64,000 nt of DNA from JAPLHP01 sp963720375 (GTDB taxonomy: Bacteria > Chloroflexota > Dehalococcoidia > UBA2247 > RBG-13-53-26), in contig CAVRFM010000005.1 of NCBI GenBank assembly GCA_963720375.1, positions 117,564 through 181,563 on the forward strand, given 5' to 3'. The position numbers and the translations under genes are program-made. The notes beneath the pieces are model-generated. The model had not been told where the DNA came from, did not search any database, and worked only from the letters and a program-made list of their open reading frames with translations. Shown here in pieces: positions 35,742-44,542 of this stretch (its first letter is position 1; each line of letters begins with the position of its first letter).

Positions 35742-36364
35742 CTGCACCGCCTACCTTTGATAGCGAAAGGGATCTCAGCGCTCAGGGGTACCGGTTCATA
35801 GCTGGTATTGATGAGGTGGGGCGTGGAGCTCTGGCCGGTCCTGTGTTTGCGGCGGCGGTGATACTGCCTCTGGAGAGCAATATTCCTTGGTTATCGCTGG
35901 TGCGCGATAGCAAACAACTGTCACCCCGGCAAAGAGAGCGCCTGTTTAAAATGATTCAGCGGGCTGACATCCCGATGGGGTTAGGTGCAGTCCCTCACAC
36001 TGCTGTTGATGAGGTGGGCATTGTCAAAGCAACCCACTTAGCCATGGTCAAGGCCGTGGAGTGCCTTCCAATCTCTCCCGACTTCCTTCTTATTGATGCT
36101 CTGACCCTGCCCGAAATTTCTTTGCCTCAAAAGGGCATTATCCATGGTGATAGGCTGTCCCTTTCAATTGCCTGTGCCTCCATAGTAGCCAAGGTAAGCC
36201 GGGATCGCCACATGGTGGATCTGGATGGTCTTTATCCGGGCTATGGTCTGGCCAAGCACAAAGGTTATGGTACCAACCAGCACCTGACGAGATTGAATGA
36301 ACTGGGCCCTTGCCCTATCCATCGCCAGTCTTTTGCTCCGGTTCAGAGGTTGATCCAGAGGTGA
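35738..36364 (+). CDS. rnhB: Ribonuclease HII
   Basis: A 208-residue enzyme that removes ribonucleotides from RNA-DNA hybrids. The catalytic acidic residues lie in IAGIDEVGRGALAGPV, FLLIDALTLPE and SIVAKVSRDRHM; the C-terminal YGLAKHKGYGTNQHL is also typical. It starts with TTG overlapping the mnmA stop (TTGA), and its TGA overlaps the GTG of yraN. The upstream extension rich in charged residues (SERDLSAQGYRF) is normal. Confidence 0.96.
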   Translation: MTAPPTFDSERDLSAQGYRFIAGIDEVGRGALAGPVFAAAVILPLESNIPWLSLVRDSKQLSPRQRERLFKMIQRADIPMGLGAVPHTAVDEVGIVKATHLAMVKAVECLPISPDFLLIDALTLPEISLPQKGIIHGDRLSLSIACASIVAKVSRDRHMVDLDGLYPGYGLAKHKGYGTNQHLTRLNELGPCPIHRQSFAPVQRLIQR

Positions 36365-36720
36365 ATCGCAAAGCTCTTGGTGCGCTGGGGGAGAAAAGGG
36401 CACGGGAGTACCTTAAGAAAAGACATTACCGCATTCTGGAGACGAATTTCCGCTGTCGGGAAGGCGAGATTGATATCATTGCTCAGGAGAAGGAATATCT
36501 TGTCTTTGTGGAGGTCCGCACCAGAAGCGGCTCTGAGTTTGGCACCCCTGAGGAATCGGTGACCTCCGCCAAGAAGGAGAAGCTTGTCTCCGTGGCGCTG
36601 TCCTATCTTCAAACCCATAGAAACCTGCCCTCGCTGTGGCGTTTTGATGTGGTAGCAATAGAGGTTGGCCCTGATGGCCAGACAACCCGCATAGAATTGA
36701 TTCAGAATGCCATCAGCTAG
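36361..36720 (+). CDS. yraN: YraN/UPF0102 nuclease-like protein
   Basis: A 119-residue member of the UPF0102 family with an endonuclease-like fold. Motifs: LGEKRAREYLKKRHYRILE, GEIDIIAQEKEYLVFVEVR (conserved Glu-Asp and Glu-x-Lys-like catalytic positions), and a C-terminal LWRFDVVAIEV. An earlier in-frame start at 36310 would overlap rnhB by 55 nt. The GTG at 36361 makes a GTGA junction like the others in this operon and is preferred. It is the last gene of the operon; two tRNA genes follow on the opposite strand. Confidence 0.92.
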   Translation: MNRKALGALGEKRAREYLKKRHYRILETNFRCREGEIDIIAQEKEYLVFVEVRTRSGSEFGTPEESVTSAKKEKLVSVALSYLQTHRNLPSLWRFDVVAIEVGPDGQTTRIELIQNAIS

Positions 36721-36788
36721 GCAGTCTTGACCCTTGGGTGGAGAGGGAGGGATCCTTTTCGAGGTTGTTGGGGTTTGACGTTTCTGAG

Positions 36789-36874
36789 TGCCGAAGGCCG
36801 GGCTCGAACCAGCACGGGGGTTGCCCCCCAACAGTTTTTGAGACTGCCGCGTCTACCTATTCCGCCACTTCGGC
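36789..36874 (-). tRNA. tRNA-Leu (CAA)
   Basis: An 86-nt type II tRNA with acceptor GCCGAAG/CTTCGGC, anticodon loop CTCAAAA (anticodon CAA), a long variable arm (GGGGGGCAACCCCC region) and T arm with TTCGAGC. No CCA is encoded. It directly abuts tRNA-Gly. Confidence 0.93.
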
Positions 36875-36950
36875 TGGAGCGGAAGATGGGATTCGAACCC
36901 ACGACCTCCTCCTTGGCAAGGAGGCGTTCTAACCGCTGAACTACTTCCGC
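36875..36950 (-). tRNA. tRNA-Gly (GCC)
   Basis: 76 nt including an encoded TCCA end. Acceptor GCGGAAG/CTTCCGC, anticodon stem CCTCC/GGAGG with loop TTGCCAA (anticodon GCC), T arm GTGGG-TTCGAAT-CCCAT. It is upstream of tRNA-Leu in one transcript with no gap. Confidence 0.94.
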
Positions 36951-37276
36951 AGTCCATCCCTGTCTATGAAGGGTGACCTTATAGAACTAACTATATAATA
37001 TTCTACAAACTTTGTCTGCTGTCTTCAATACTTCGAAGGGTATGGAGTACAGTCAGGGGTGGCGTAGTTCTATCAAACCGGAATAAATTGCACTCTCGGA
37101 TCACTCTTTAGCAAAGGATTTGATGCCCTTGTTTAAAGAGAGATAACGGAGCCGCCCAGCCCTAGCAGTGAGGTTTTCCCCTCTTTTCCTCGTTGCCAGT
37201 CTGTTTTCAACGGCCCCGATATACAGTCTGGTGTATTCTCTCTCACTTTATGGATTGGCCTATAGTTGGCCTTTGC
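36951..37276. other. Intergenic region upstream of the tRNA pair
   Basis: 326 nt between tRNA-Gly and the lipoprotein gene. AT-rich around 36985-37010 (TATATAATATT), where the tRNA promoter is expected. No ORF is convincing. Confidence 0.4.
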
Positions 37277-38144
37277 TTAAAAAGGCAATCCAAAGAGCGA
37301 GGATGTTCCCTCAGTAGCATTTAGGGCTTCCGGGGGTAACTCTATAGAAACCGGCTGGTTGTAGTCATGGGGCTGCAGGTCCATGGTCATGTTCAGCGTC
37401 ATTTCATCCCCTCCTGCGGACGTACCTAAAACCTCCGAAGTCAGCAGCAGTGTCATATCCATCTGTACTTTGCTGATGAAGAAGGTATCCTTGGCAACCC
37501 ACACATTGAGGGAGAAGTCGCTGATGATATCTTTCAGGTTGGGCAGTTGCGTATTTGTCTCTTCTGCCAATTTCTGCTGTAGCTTATCAAAGTCCGGCAC
37601 TACCTCAAGTAGATAGCAATCGATGTCCCCCACCTTCTCCTCTCTGATGAGATTTACCGTCTGCGATATCAAGAGGGTCTGTCTGGGATTCTACGGTATT
37701 CAGAGTCTCCCAGAAACCTGCGGGAATCTCTTGCTTTGTCCACGTTGGTTTCTGACCGGGCAGAGACATCATCGTGTAAGTATAGTTATCGACTGCGTAC
37801 ATCTGGATTGCCATGGTCATGCTCATGGATGGCTGGCCGGGTATTCCTATGCTAATGTTCGCGTTGGCGTTGGCTCCCGCTTCTTTATTTGCCTGATCAA
37901 TGGTGCAAGAGCCATTAAGTGATATCGTTCCTGCCGTGTCAGAGCCGGACGATTTTCCCTGGAAATTGATTGTCAGGTTATCGACATCAAGTACGCCGCT
38001 TCTTACATCCGCCTGGGCTGCCGTTGCCTTTTCCATAATCTGCTCTGCGGAGAGCGATGCCTCCGTACCTTTACAGGCAAGGCAGGCAGTGATGATCAAG
38101 GCCAGCAGCACAAAAGATAGCGATTTGCCCAGTTTGGTACTCAT
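37277..38144 (-). pseudogene. LppX/LolA-like lipoprotein, frameshifted
   Basis: The ATG at 38144 (AAAGGA upstream) opens a lipoprotein signal peptide (SFVLLALIITACLAC). The mature part is predicted beta-rich (LSAEQIMEKATAAQADVRSG, LDVDNLTINFQG). This frame is good to about 37660, and the rest continues in another frame (SQTVNLIREEKVGDIDCYLL to the stop at 37277). The joined length is about 289 residues. This pattern resembles LppX/LprG-type lipoproteins, which carry lipids on the outer face of the membrane. The break lies in CTCTTGATATCGCAG. Function inferred from weak similarity. Confidence 0.65.
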
Positions 38145-38350
38145 TCTTCCTTTCACCTCATTCTGTTGATTTAGTCCCTCAGTTGATCCTGTACAGCAGT
38201 AGCCTCATTATCCGGAAGGCTCCTGAGGATCATCTTCGGATCGACCTGCCGATTTACTATACAGAGGTTGGCTCACTGCACCATCTCAATGGAAACGGCT
38301 GTTGTCACAAATCTATCTCACATACGGATCTAAGAAGGGCTGGATTTATA

Positions 38351-38632
38351 CTATTCAGGCATTCTTGCGGGTTGCTGTTGGTCAGCCTTCTCCTGGATTG
38401 ACTTCATCGTCAGATAGATTGCCGACATGTGGAGGAAGACGCCGATGACGAGAGGCGGCAGAAGGTTCAGCCGGGTCAGGAGATAGATGACTGTGCCGAT
38501 GTAGATGAGCTAGCCGGGGATCAACAGTACCATGCCATTTGCATGGGATATGGCAGTAACAACAAATGGCTCGACTGAATTTAGAAGCTCAGGTTTTTCT
38601 GCAAGGATTACACCAGCTTTAGGACGAGGCAT
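38351..38632 (-). pseudogene. Small two-helix membrane protein with internal amber codon
   Basis: From an ATG at 38632, overlapping the RDD gene's end by 25 nt, the frame reads MPRPKAGVILAEKPELLNSV and continues as a hydrophobic protein to a stop at 38351. A TAG at codon 41 (38512-38510) interrupts it. Downstream of the TAG the sequence is still protein-like (LIYIGTVIYLLTRLNLLPPL, then SAIYLTMKSIQEKADQQQ). About 93 residues if read through. Pseudogene, base error or chance are all possible; no Shine-Dalgarno is seen. Confidence 0.4.
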
Positions 38633-39162
38633 GAGGTCATGATGTCATGGAGCCCCTGCTTTCTTTCTGTGAAGGCTATCATGATGTAGCCAACCAGCAG
38701 GATGAGTGCCGAGATGATCCTGGCAAAGTGTCTTCCTGTTGCTCTCCAAAACGAGATTCTCTTCCCCTTATGGTCGGTGACAATGATGGCCAATGCCATC
38801 TCTCCCAATGTTGCCTGATTGGAAGAACTCTCCATTGCTGCCCAATATACCCAGGGGACAACTATAACCACAGCAAGCCCGACCAGGATTGCCATTGCAT
38901 TGATTTCTCCATCAGTCTCAAGTTTAAACGAATAGCCGATTGCCAGACTGAGCACATATGAGATAACAAGAACAAGACCTAACGCCACAGTGCAGTCAAT
39001 AATATAAGCGCCAAGCCTTGTCCGGAAACTGGCATATTTTGCATTGGCTGTCAACGTAGTCGGCCGGACTTGCAACCCTTGGGCCACCGGCCGAGTTGGT
39101 GCGCATTTCTGGCAGAATCTGTCCTCGCCGCCATTTCTCCATGTGCAGGTGCTGCAGTACAT
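38608..39162 (-). CDS. Zinc ribbon plus RDD-family membrane protein
   Basis: A 184-residue protein. An N-terminal zinc ribbon (YCSTCTWRNGGEDRFCQKCA, with two CxxC pairs) is followed by an RDD domain: RTRLGAYIIDCTVALGLVLV starts the first of three membrane helices, and GEMALAIIVTDHKGKRISFW is the conserved loop. RDD proteins are small integral membrane proteins of unclear role, possibly transport. GGAGGGG lies about 6 nt before the ATG. A lone gene on the minus strand. Confidence 0.85.
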   Translation of the reverse strand: MYCSTCTWRNGGEDRFCQKCAPTRPVAQGLQVRPTTLTANAKYASFRTRLGAYIIDCTVALGLVLVISYVLSLAIGYSFKLETDGEINAMAILVGLAVVIVVPWVYWAAMESSSNQATLGEMALAIIVTDHKGKRISFWRATGRHFARIISALILLVGYIMIAFTERKQGLHDIMTSCLVLKLV

Positions 39163-39498
39163 GTCCCCTCCTCATCTTGCTGGAATCAGCGCGCCGCAAC
39201 CCCATTGTTCTGCTGCTGGACACGGGAAAATCCTGCGCTGATACATGGCAATTTGATGCATATAAGATTATATCATATATATGACAAGTATGTCAACTTC
39301 TGAGGGGACTGTAATGTTGCTGGCTGTGGACGCCATGACGATCGAAGACCTTGGAAGGTGGGAATCCCTCAAAGGCCGTTCAGGAATGGACTATATCGGT
39401 GACTTTTGAATGCAGTTCGAAATTTATGGGTTCGTGAAGTCATAGTATGAGAAATCTGGGACAAGTCTGATGAGAAGTATCCTGTACAGGAGTGCTGC
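39163..39498. other. Intergenic region
   Basis: About 336 nt. AT-rich at 39255-39300 (ATATCATATATATGAC). A 31-codon ORF with GAGGGG before its ATG at 39312 reads MLLAVDAMTIEDLGRW and might be a peptide or remnant, but it is too short to support. Confidence 0.35.
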
Positions 39499-39678
39499 TT
39501 AGCGCGGTGGCTCTATGATTGGTATTGGTGGTGGGCTTGGGTTCTTAGATAGATGGAATCTGAGGCGAGGTTCCTGTTCTGGGAAATCTTTTTCTGCGCC
39601 GCATTTCTTGCACTTGGCATGGTATGTGCCGCCTGTGGGTAGAGTGTCTATGACCCAGTGATGGGCGACAGCATCCAT
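39499..39678 (-). CDS. Small zinc-binding protein of the HHW-KCKKCGAEK type (copy 1)
   Basis: A roughly 59-residue protein with AHHWVIDTLPTGGTYHAKCK then KCGAEKDFPEQEP. A paralogue at 46820-47041 shares most of these residues, which shows this is a real gene. His-His and CxxC suggest one zinc site. The start is uncertain: ATG codons at 39684 and 39678 are possible, and a TACAAT box at 39691-39696 from an R2 repeat would give a very short leader. The proline-rich C terminus is probably disordered. The function is unknown. Confidence 0.65.
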   Translation of the reverse strand: MDAVAHHWVIDTLPTGGTYHAKCKKCGAEKDFPEQEPRLRFHLSKNPSPPPIPIIEPPR

Positions 39679-39690
39679 ACACATAAGATT

Positions 39691-39795
39691 ATTGTACCAC
39701 ACCAAACCATTCTCGGATACAAAGAATGCTTATGTTGATAGATGGGAACATGAATCTGAGGATAGACTGAACTTCTACGAGGCCCCAACGAGGTA
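39691..39795 (-). repeat. Dispersed repeat R2, copy 1, with promoter for the gene at 39499
   Basis: Left part: TACAAT (-10) and TTGTAT (-35) separated by 20 nt on the minus strand. Right part: the R2 core, here AGACTGAACTTCTACGAGGC on the plus strand. Confidence 0.6.
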
Positions 39796-39873
39796 AAGCT
39801 CGCATAAGGCACTGCAACTCCGCAGTCCATTGAGACTTTGATTACGATTTCACTCTGGCAAACATCAGTGCAT

Positions 39874-40065
39874 TCACCTGGTTTTTCTGATTGCAAGAGC
39901 GGCGGCCATAACCACCAGACCAAGAAGGGCAAATTCCAGTGGCATCAGCACCCGCCATGACACCGACTTGGCCACAAGGGTAAAGCTGCCCCCCAATCCC
40001 AGTACCAGAGCCCATGCCAGAAGGCCCCATAACAGTTCCGTGATCATCCTTCTTACATATTGCAT
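39874..40065 (-). CDS. Small membrane protein
   Basis: A 63-residue protein with two predicted membrane helices (LLWGLLAWALVLGLGGSFTL and VLMPLEFALLGLVVMAAALA) and a basic C terminus (IRKTR). GGGAG precedes the ATG at 40065. Not recognised; it lies between the small zinc protein and a larger hypothetical gene on the same strand. Confidence 0.55.
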   Translation of the reverse strand: MQYVRRMITELLWGLLAWALVLGLGGSFTLVAKSVSWRVLMPLEFALLGLVVMAAALAIRKTR

Positions 40066-40292
40066 CCTGCTTCTCCCGATTGATGTTCTGCCATATCTGC
40101 CGTTGCCTCACATTATATAGTGCAGCATTCCTGGATGCAGATGCAAGTCCTGCATTCTGGCAATCCCCGGACATGGTGCTGTACAGGGTCGGTGATCTTT
40201 GATGACAGTCTGAGGTTCCGCAAGCGCAGGCACACTAGACGCTACTACTCCTCGGTCGGCTTCTATTTTTCTCCACTGTGTCTTTGTTTTTC

Positions 40293-40835
40293 TCATAATT
40301 TCACTCCCCTCTCCTCCAGCATTTCGTGTGCCTTATCCAGCAGCGGTTGCGGATCAAGTCGCTCTTCACCACACGTACCGCATATTTGATGATAGAACCC
40401 ACCCCATTCCTCCTGTCGTGTTGCCTTGCACTTTGGATGCGAGGGAGACTTATTCGTTGTTCCATGGTGGTGACAGTTTTCCCATTTATGCACATGGTCT
40501 GAAGGAAGACATCTCGACCACAGGCAGAGAAGAGCGTGTGGGTCCCTGAGAACCTCCTCGGTTGTTTGACTTGCATCGGGAAGAGAGGGAAAGTCATTAT
40601 GCCCGAGAAGTCGCCAGCAGAAAATCCCCATCAGGACATAGGCCAGTGTCTTCTCATTTTCATATGCCCACCACTTCGAATCCGAGGTCGTCCTGTCTTG
40701 AATACCCTTTGCCCAGTCCCAATACTTCACAGCTTCCGTCAATCCCTCCAGGGGTTCTATGGATTTGTACTTCTTCAGCGTACTGTCCAGCTTGAATGCC
40801 TCCCTCAGTTGTGCGAATACTTCATCCTTTGTCAT
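40293..40835 (-). CDS. Hypothetical protein with Cys/His-rich C-terminal half
   Basis: A 180-residue protein. The N-terminal half is helical (TKDEVFAQLREAFKLDSTLK, YWDWAKGIQD). The C-terminal half has several possible zinc ligands (HVHKWENCHHHG, HPKCKATRQ, CGTCGEERLDPQPLLDKAHE). An R2 repeat with TTGTAT-18-TATACT lies upstream at 40915-40944 and would drive it. No known family is recognised. It ends just before the small membrane gene. Confidence 0.65.
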   Translation of the reverse strand: MTKDEVFAQLREAFKLDSTLKKYKSIEPLEGLTEAVKYWDWAKGIQDRTTSDSKWWAYENEKTLAYVLMGIFCWRLLGHNDFPSLPDASQTTEEVLRDPHALLCLWSRCLPSDHVHKWENCHHHGTTNKSPSHPKCKATRQEEWGGFYHQICGTCGEERLDPQPLLDKAHEMLEERGVKL

Positions 40836-40914
40836 TTATCACTGTCCTTCCTCATTTATGGTTGGCAGGGTGGGATTCGAATCTTGAGCCAGTCGGGTAA
40901 AATCCTTCTGCGAA

Positions 40915-41015
40915 AGTATACCCTTGACCTTGGCTTGGATACAAAGGAAGCTTGTGTAGTATTATTACCCCGGGTGCATTGTATTTGAGGTCAGTCTGAA
41001 GTTCTACAAGACGCT
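40915..41015 (-). repeat. Dispersed repeat R2, copy 2, with promoter for the gene at 40293
   Basis: Minus-strand TTGTAT (40944-40939), 18 nt, TATACT (40920-40915). The core CAGTCTGAAGTTCTACAAGA lies near 40992-41012 on the plus strand. Confidence 0.7.
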
Positions 41016-41199
41016 GTTGTCCTGGCGGCTTCCGGACGTCTTGGGTGAGTGATACACTGGGGGGCGAATTGGGCATTGGCTTTGGAATCTGGGAATGATA
41101 CTGTAGGAAGTGGCCCTATGGTTGTCAGACTGCAGTTGATGTGATTGGTGACCCTCCAGTATCATAGATACAATACTTTGCGGAGAAGGAGACTTAATC

Positions 41200-41643
41200 G
41201 TGTGGAGGTTTGTGCTTCTGTGTTCAGTTTTGTTGAGCCTGCTGTGCGTTGGCTGCAGTCAAAGCGGCACCGTCGAGGGCGTTGTTGAGTACAAATCAAT
41301 ATCCGGCATGATGGACAAATCGGCCTATAGCATTGTTCGCGATGGGCCATCAGAAGGAGTTCAACCCATCGTGGTCTATGACGAAAATCTCAAAGGTTAC
41401 TTTCCATCGGAAGGTGACCTTGTAGTAAGCGACTCGTTGGAAAAACAAATTGAAGAGGCGGGCTATACCAACCTCGACTACATCATCAGCGTGCGCGTAT
41501 TGTCTGGGGGAAAACTATCCAAATACACCTCGGGCTTTTATGCAAGTCGGGAGATCTTCAACGAGGCGAAACTGGGTACGGAGATCAAGTTCGAGAAGGC
41601 ACCCTCCAAAATGGGTCCGGAGATTGTAAGGCTTCTTGAGTGA
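41200..41643 (+). CDS. Small lipoprotein
   Basis: A 147-residue protein beginning GTG with AAGGAG 8 nt upstream. A lipoprotein signal peptide ends at the lipobox LLCVGC, so Cys19 is probably lipidated and the mature part lies outside the cytoplasmic membrane. The mature part is mixed alpha/beta (VEGVVEYKSISGMMDKSAYS, YIISVRVLSGGKLSKY) with no recognised family. It is one of few plus-strand genes in this accessory region. Confidence 0.7.
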   Translation: MWRFVLLCSVLLSLLCVGCSQSGTVEGVVEYKSISGMMDKSAYSIVRDGPSEGVQPIVVYDENLKGYFPSEGDLVVSDSLEKQIEEAGYTNLDYIISVRVLSGGKLSKYTSGFYASREIFNEAKLGTEIKFEKAPSKMGPEIVRLLE

Positions 41644-41704
41644 GAGAGTCGAGGGATCGTGATAAATGGGAGAAGCTTGACGCTCCAGTTACCTTAGGGG
41701 ACGA

Positions 41705-41731
41705 CTTGAAGTTCTACAAGCGCTGCTGGGC
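41705..41731 (+). repeat. Dispersed repeat R2, core-only copy 3
   Basis: CTTGAAGTTCTACAAGCGCT followed by GCTGGG; lies between the convergent lipoprotein and SRPBCC genes. No promoter half is evident. Confidence 0.6.
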
Positions 41732-41783
41732 TGAAAGAGGAAGCCAGAGCGGAGGAGAAATGAACCGCCCTCCTCTGTCGCCA

Positions 41784-42236
41784 TTATTTCCCTTCCAGGT
41801 ACTTGCGATCCACCTCAGCTGCCTCTTTCACCTCATCTTCCGTTATCTTCTTTATCCACTTTCCCCCCAACTTGCGCAGGGCTTTCCCAGCTATTCCACC
41901 AAACTCGATCTTAATGTCGCTGGTGTAGGTTACCCTTGTTCCTTCAGGCACAACCTCAAAGGTTGTCGTCTGTTTTGAACCTTTGTCTACACCCACTAAT
42001 GTCTCCGAGTCGATGCGATGCGGCAGATGGAGGACTATCCTGTATGTGGAGTTGAATGGGCGACCTCTGATCTCCCGTTTTGTGTTAATCAATATCTCAT
42101 TCTCACGTCTGCTCACGATTTTGAATGAGGTATCATTACTCGAATGCACACTGAAGTATAGCTCAGGGTTGCCAAAGTATTCGATTACCTTTTCTCTCGG
42201 CGCCCGGATGATCTTTTGTAGCTCAGTCTTGGCCAT
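41784..42236 (-). CDS. SRPBCC (START-like) superfamily protein
   Basis: A 150-residue protein of the helix-grip fold group. It begins with the typical strand-helix (ELQKIIRAPREKVIEYFGNP). The middle is beta-rich (SFKIVSRRENEILINTKREI, TTTFEVVPEGTRVTYTSDIK), and a long C-terminal helix follows (ALRKLGGKWIKKITEDEVKE). Members bind hydrophobic ligands or act as small enzymes or chaperones; the ligand is unknown. GAGGTG lies before the ATG, and a TATAAT-type box occurs at 42352-42357 on the minus strand. Confidence 0.8.
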   Translation of the reverse strand: MAKTELQKIIRAPREKVIEYFGNPELYFSVHSSNDTSFKIVSRRENEILINTKREIRGRPFNSTYRIVLHLPHRIDSETLVGVDKGSKQTTTFEVVPEGTRVTYTSDIKIEFGGIAGKALRKLGGKWIKKITEDEVKEAAEVDRKYLEGK

Positions 42237-42604
42237 GATGTCACCTCACGAGAGTCTGCATACTACCACAATTGTTGATCGCTATGCCGACCACTTGCTG
42301 CCTTTGCCGAAGAGGTCTGCCCTTCGTTTAACTACGCCAAGCTTCAGGAGGGATTATACCACCTGAGCCTCCGTTGCCCAATATCGAATGCGTAGAATAT
42401 GCTGCTATAACCGAAATCGGCCAGCCGTATGGAGGAGAATACACCGAGCCATCCAGTATGACGCTTTGGATACAGCCTGGACTTGCTGCAGGGGGAAGAA
42501 CGGGATATCAGGATGGGCTGATGGTTTGGATAACGACAGTCTGGATGACTGCAGAAAACAAGTTCTTGCTCAGAGGCATGCTAGGAGATGCGAGGGGTTC
42601 AATC
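42237..42604. other. Intergenic region with a probable promoter
   Basis: 368 nt between two minus-strand genes. Minus-strand TATAAT at 42357-42352, preceded by CTCAGGTGG as in R2 copies, probably drives the SRPBCC gene. No convincing gene. Confidence 0.45.
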
Positions 42605-43099
42605 CTACTCAGATGGAAGAAAGCCTCTTTCACGTACTTCCCGCATAAACTCACCTTGGTTTCTTTGTCCGGTTTTGGCAAGGGCCTCCCAGTCTTCCTT
42701 TGACATCTGGGGATTCTGGCGGCGTGTCTTGGATGCCTGCATCCGCGTCTTGTATTCTGCTTGCCTCAGTTGGTCTTTGGTCTGTTCAAGATCAGCCCTT
42801 GTTTGTTCCAGAGCTTCTCGGCATTCTTCCAATTCCTGTCCTGCTTGTTCTGTGGGCGCTTCGGGGTTCAGCTCAACGGCGGCCACTGTTGATTGAAGCT
42901 GCTGGTCGGCAGGAATTGACACAGCGGCTAACATTTCGTCGACCTTCGATTCGACTTGAGCCAACGACGCTCGGAGTTCGTTCTTCTCATGCTCGATCAT
43001 CGCCGAGTGAGTAAGCGCCCTATCCCTTTCTTCCTGAAGCAGCCGGACAAAGGCAATTGCCTCCTCCATTCTCTGCAGTAGTGATGTTTGTTGGGTCAT
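42605..43099 (-). CDS. Coiled-coil hypothetical protein
   Basis: A 164-residue protein. Heptad-like charged stretches (LQRMEEAIAFVRLLQEERDR, ALEQTRADLEQTKDQLRQAE) predict long coiled coils separated by a Pro/Glu-rich linker. The C terminus is charged (MSKEDWEALAKTGQRNQGEF). There is no signal peptide and no recognised family. It may be a structural or scaffold protein. The gene is isolated on the minus strand and its Shine-Dalgarno is weak. Confidence 0.6.
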   Translation of the reverse strand: MTQQTSLLQRMEEAIAFVRLLQEERDRALTHSAMIEHEKNELRASLAQVESKVDEMLAAVSIPADQQLQSTVAAVELNPEAPTEQAGQELEECREALEQTRADLEQTKDQLRQAEYKTRMQASKTRRQNPQMSKEDWEALAKTGQRNQGEFMREVRERGFLPSE

Positions 43100-43643
43100 T
43101 GTTGCTGCTCTCTATCTCATGCCTGGCCTTATGTGGCCACATTCGCCATGTTCTCAACCTGGTCGTTCATTTTGTTGGTAGCTGAACAAGATGTGATCTT
43201 CGCCACCTAAATACAGTCTACAAGGATAATATCACTATGTCGTCCCTAGAGGAGCCAAAGTAGCCACAAAATGTTCTCAGAAAAGACCGGCGACATTTGG
43301 CTAAGTTCAATATGGATACCATAGAATGTTACAGGAGGCTGATAGCCATCTTTGGGGGAAAACAAGCCGAACGAGGATACAGTCAAGCTTCACTTCAGGC
43401 GAAAAAGGTATTTCTGGCAGGGCCGATTCAAGAAGAGCTGAGTTGGCCAGTGCTGAGTAGCCGGATTCCAAGGTTGTGTGATGGTTGTCACTGGACCGAC
43501 AAGGTAGGTCGAAAAGGAACTAATTCACCCAGGCATTAGACATAACATAATATGGTTGGCCATGAGCGGTCGACCAACACGACTTGCCACGGATGAGTGG
43601 CATGTCTTATGTGTTTGCCGGATTTCCCGACAAGCCTACGGTA
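43100..43643. other. 544-nt region without a supported gene
   Basis: An 80-codon plus-strand ORF at 43297-43539 lacks a ribosome binding site and homologue-like features, so it is not called. Nothing else was recognised. Confidence 0.4.
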
Positions 43644-43844
43644 TCACCGCTGCTTCAGCAAGAGCCAGCCGACTAGGATACAGGTGCAGCCCACAATAGC
43701 CGCAGCGACTGGCCAAAAGGGGAACTCAGGATGATGGGTAAGCCAGTCAGACATGGTAGGTGTAAAGCGTAGCAGTGTACCGAGGAAACCCGCAGCTATG
43801 CCCACCATGAGCAAGCTGCTCACCAATAATACTATCAGCTCCAT
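43644..43844 (-). CDS. Small two-helix membrane protein
   Basis: A 66-residue protein with two hydrophobic helices (LIVLLVSSLLMVGIAAGFLG and FWPVAAAIVGCTCILVGWLL) and a basic end (LLKQR). GGGGGG lies about 7 nt before the ATG at 43844. Not recognised. The upstream region has TTGACG with CTATAA on the minus strand near 43890-43915. Confidence 0.55.
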   Translation of the reverse strand: MELIVLLVSSLLMVGIAAGFLGTLLRFTPTMSDWLTHHPEFPFWPVAAAIVGCTCILVGWLLLKQR

Positions 43845-44155
43845 TTCGTTACCCCCCTTACAAATGTGCTGACTTATGTCTGCTTATAGCACAAATGCTG
43901 ATATTTCGTCAACTTGAGCATGCCCCCCCGGAGAGGGCACCCCAACCTCAGTTGGGCACAAAGGGGCCTTATGGGGCATCACTCCGGGAGGATGAGGTTT
44001 GGGGATAGTATGAAGTTCTACAAACATTCTTAAATATAGAGAGCGGCTGTGGTGGCTCTGGACAGTTGGGAATATAACAACTATCCTTAGTTGATCGATC
44101 TCCCCATGATGAGGTATGCCAATAACTCGAACAAGATGAAAAGGAAGGTGGCTTT
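43845..44155. other. Intergenic region with R2-related sequence
   Basis: 311 nt. It contains a promoter-half relic of R2 (CCTCAGTTGGGCACAAAGGG near 43945) and an R2 core at 44009-44030. GC-rich hairpin-like sequence occurs at 43924-43940. Confidence 0.45.
44009..44030 (+). repeat. Dispersed repeat R2, core copy 4
   Basis: TATGAAGTTCTACAAACATT on the plus strand, with a diverged left half about 50 nt before it. Confidence 0.55.
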
Positions 44156-44473
44156 ATGCAGTATCCTGACCAGTACCCTGATGCAATAAGATGTGTGAAG
44201 AACAAAAGGTATACTCCGGCTGCAAATTACATGATAAAAGGCATTCTAGAGAAGGCAATTCATCGTGTTCCTACCGAGCAGAAAGGCAATTTGACGAAAA
44301 CCATTGCCCGGAGACTTCGGAATACACATACAAGGTTTCTGCTGGCCCAGAAAGGTGGCATAGCATTACGAGAGATAGCGGAACAAGCCTACCGTGATGT
44401 AGAAGCCGAGATGAAGAAGCAATTGGGCATAGAGCCTCAAGGCACTACCTCTCCGGTGCCTTCCAAAGGGTAA
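44156..44473 (+). CDS. Small hypothetical protein
   Basis: A 105-residue basic, mostly helical protein (AANYMIKGILEKAIHRVPTE, GNLTKTIARRLRNTHTRFLL, LREIAEQAYRDVEAEMKKQL). AAGGAAGG lies 7-8 nt before the ATG. It could be a DNA-binding or toxin-antitoxin-type small protein, but no motif proves it. Flanked by an R2 relic upstream and a convergent hydrolase downstream. Confidence 0.5.
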   Translation: MQYPDQYPDAIRCVKNKRYTPAANYMIKGILEKAIHRVPTEQKGNLTKTIARRLRNTHTRFLLAQKGGIALREIAEQAYRDVEAEMKKQLGIEPQGTTSPVPSKG

Positions 44474-44542
44474 CATCGCGCTGGTACGAGCCACCGGGTA
44501 GAAGTAGGCCAATGCAGTATTTTCAAAAACATGGTCTCCGAA

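Noticed and set aside
39312..39407. 31-codon ORF with a fair ribosome binding site
   Set aside because: Too short to support without a homologue.
40860..40900. tRNA 3' end or attachment site (GATTCGAATCCCACC on the minus strand)
   Set aside because: The T-arm-like stretch lacks a matching acceptor and anticodon arm; no second copy was found to support an att pair.
43297..43539. Plus-strand ORF of 80 codons
   Set aside because: No ribosome binding site, no recognisable features and no paralogue.
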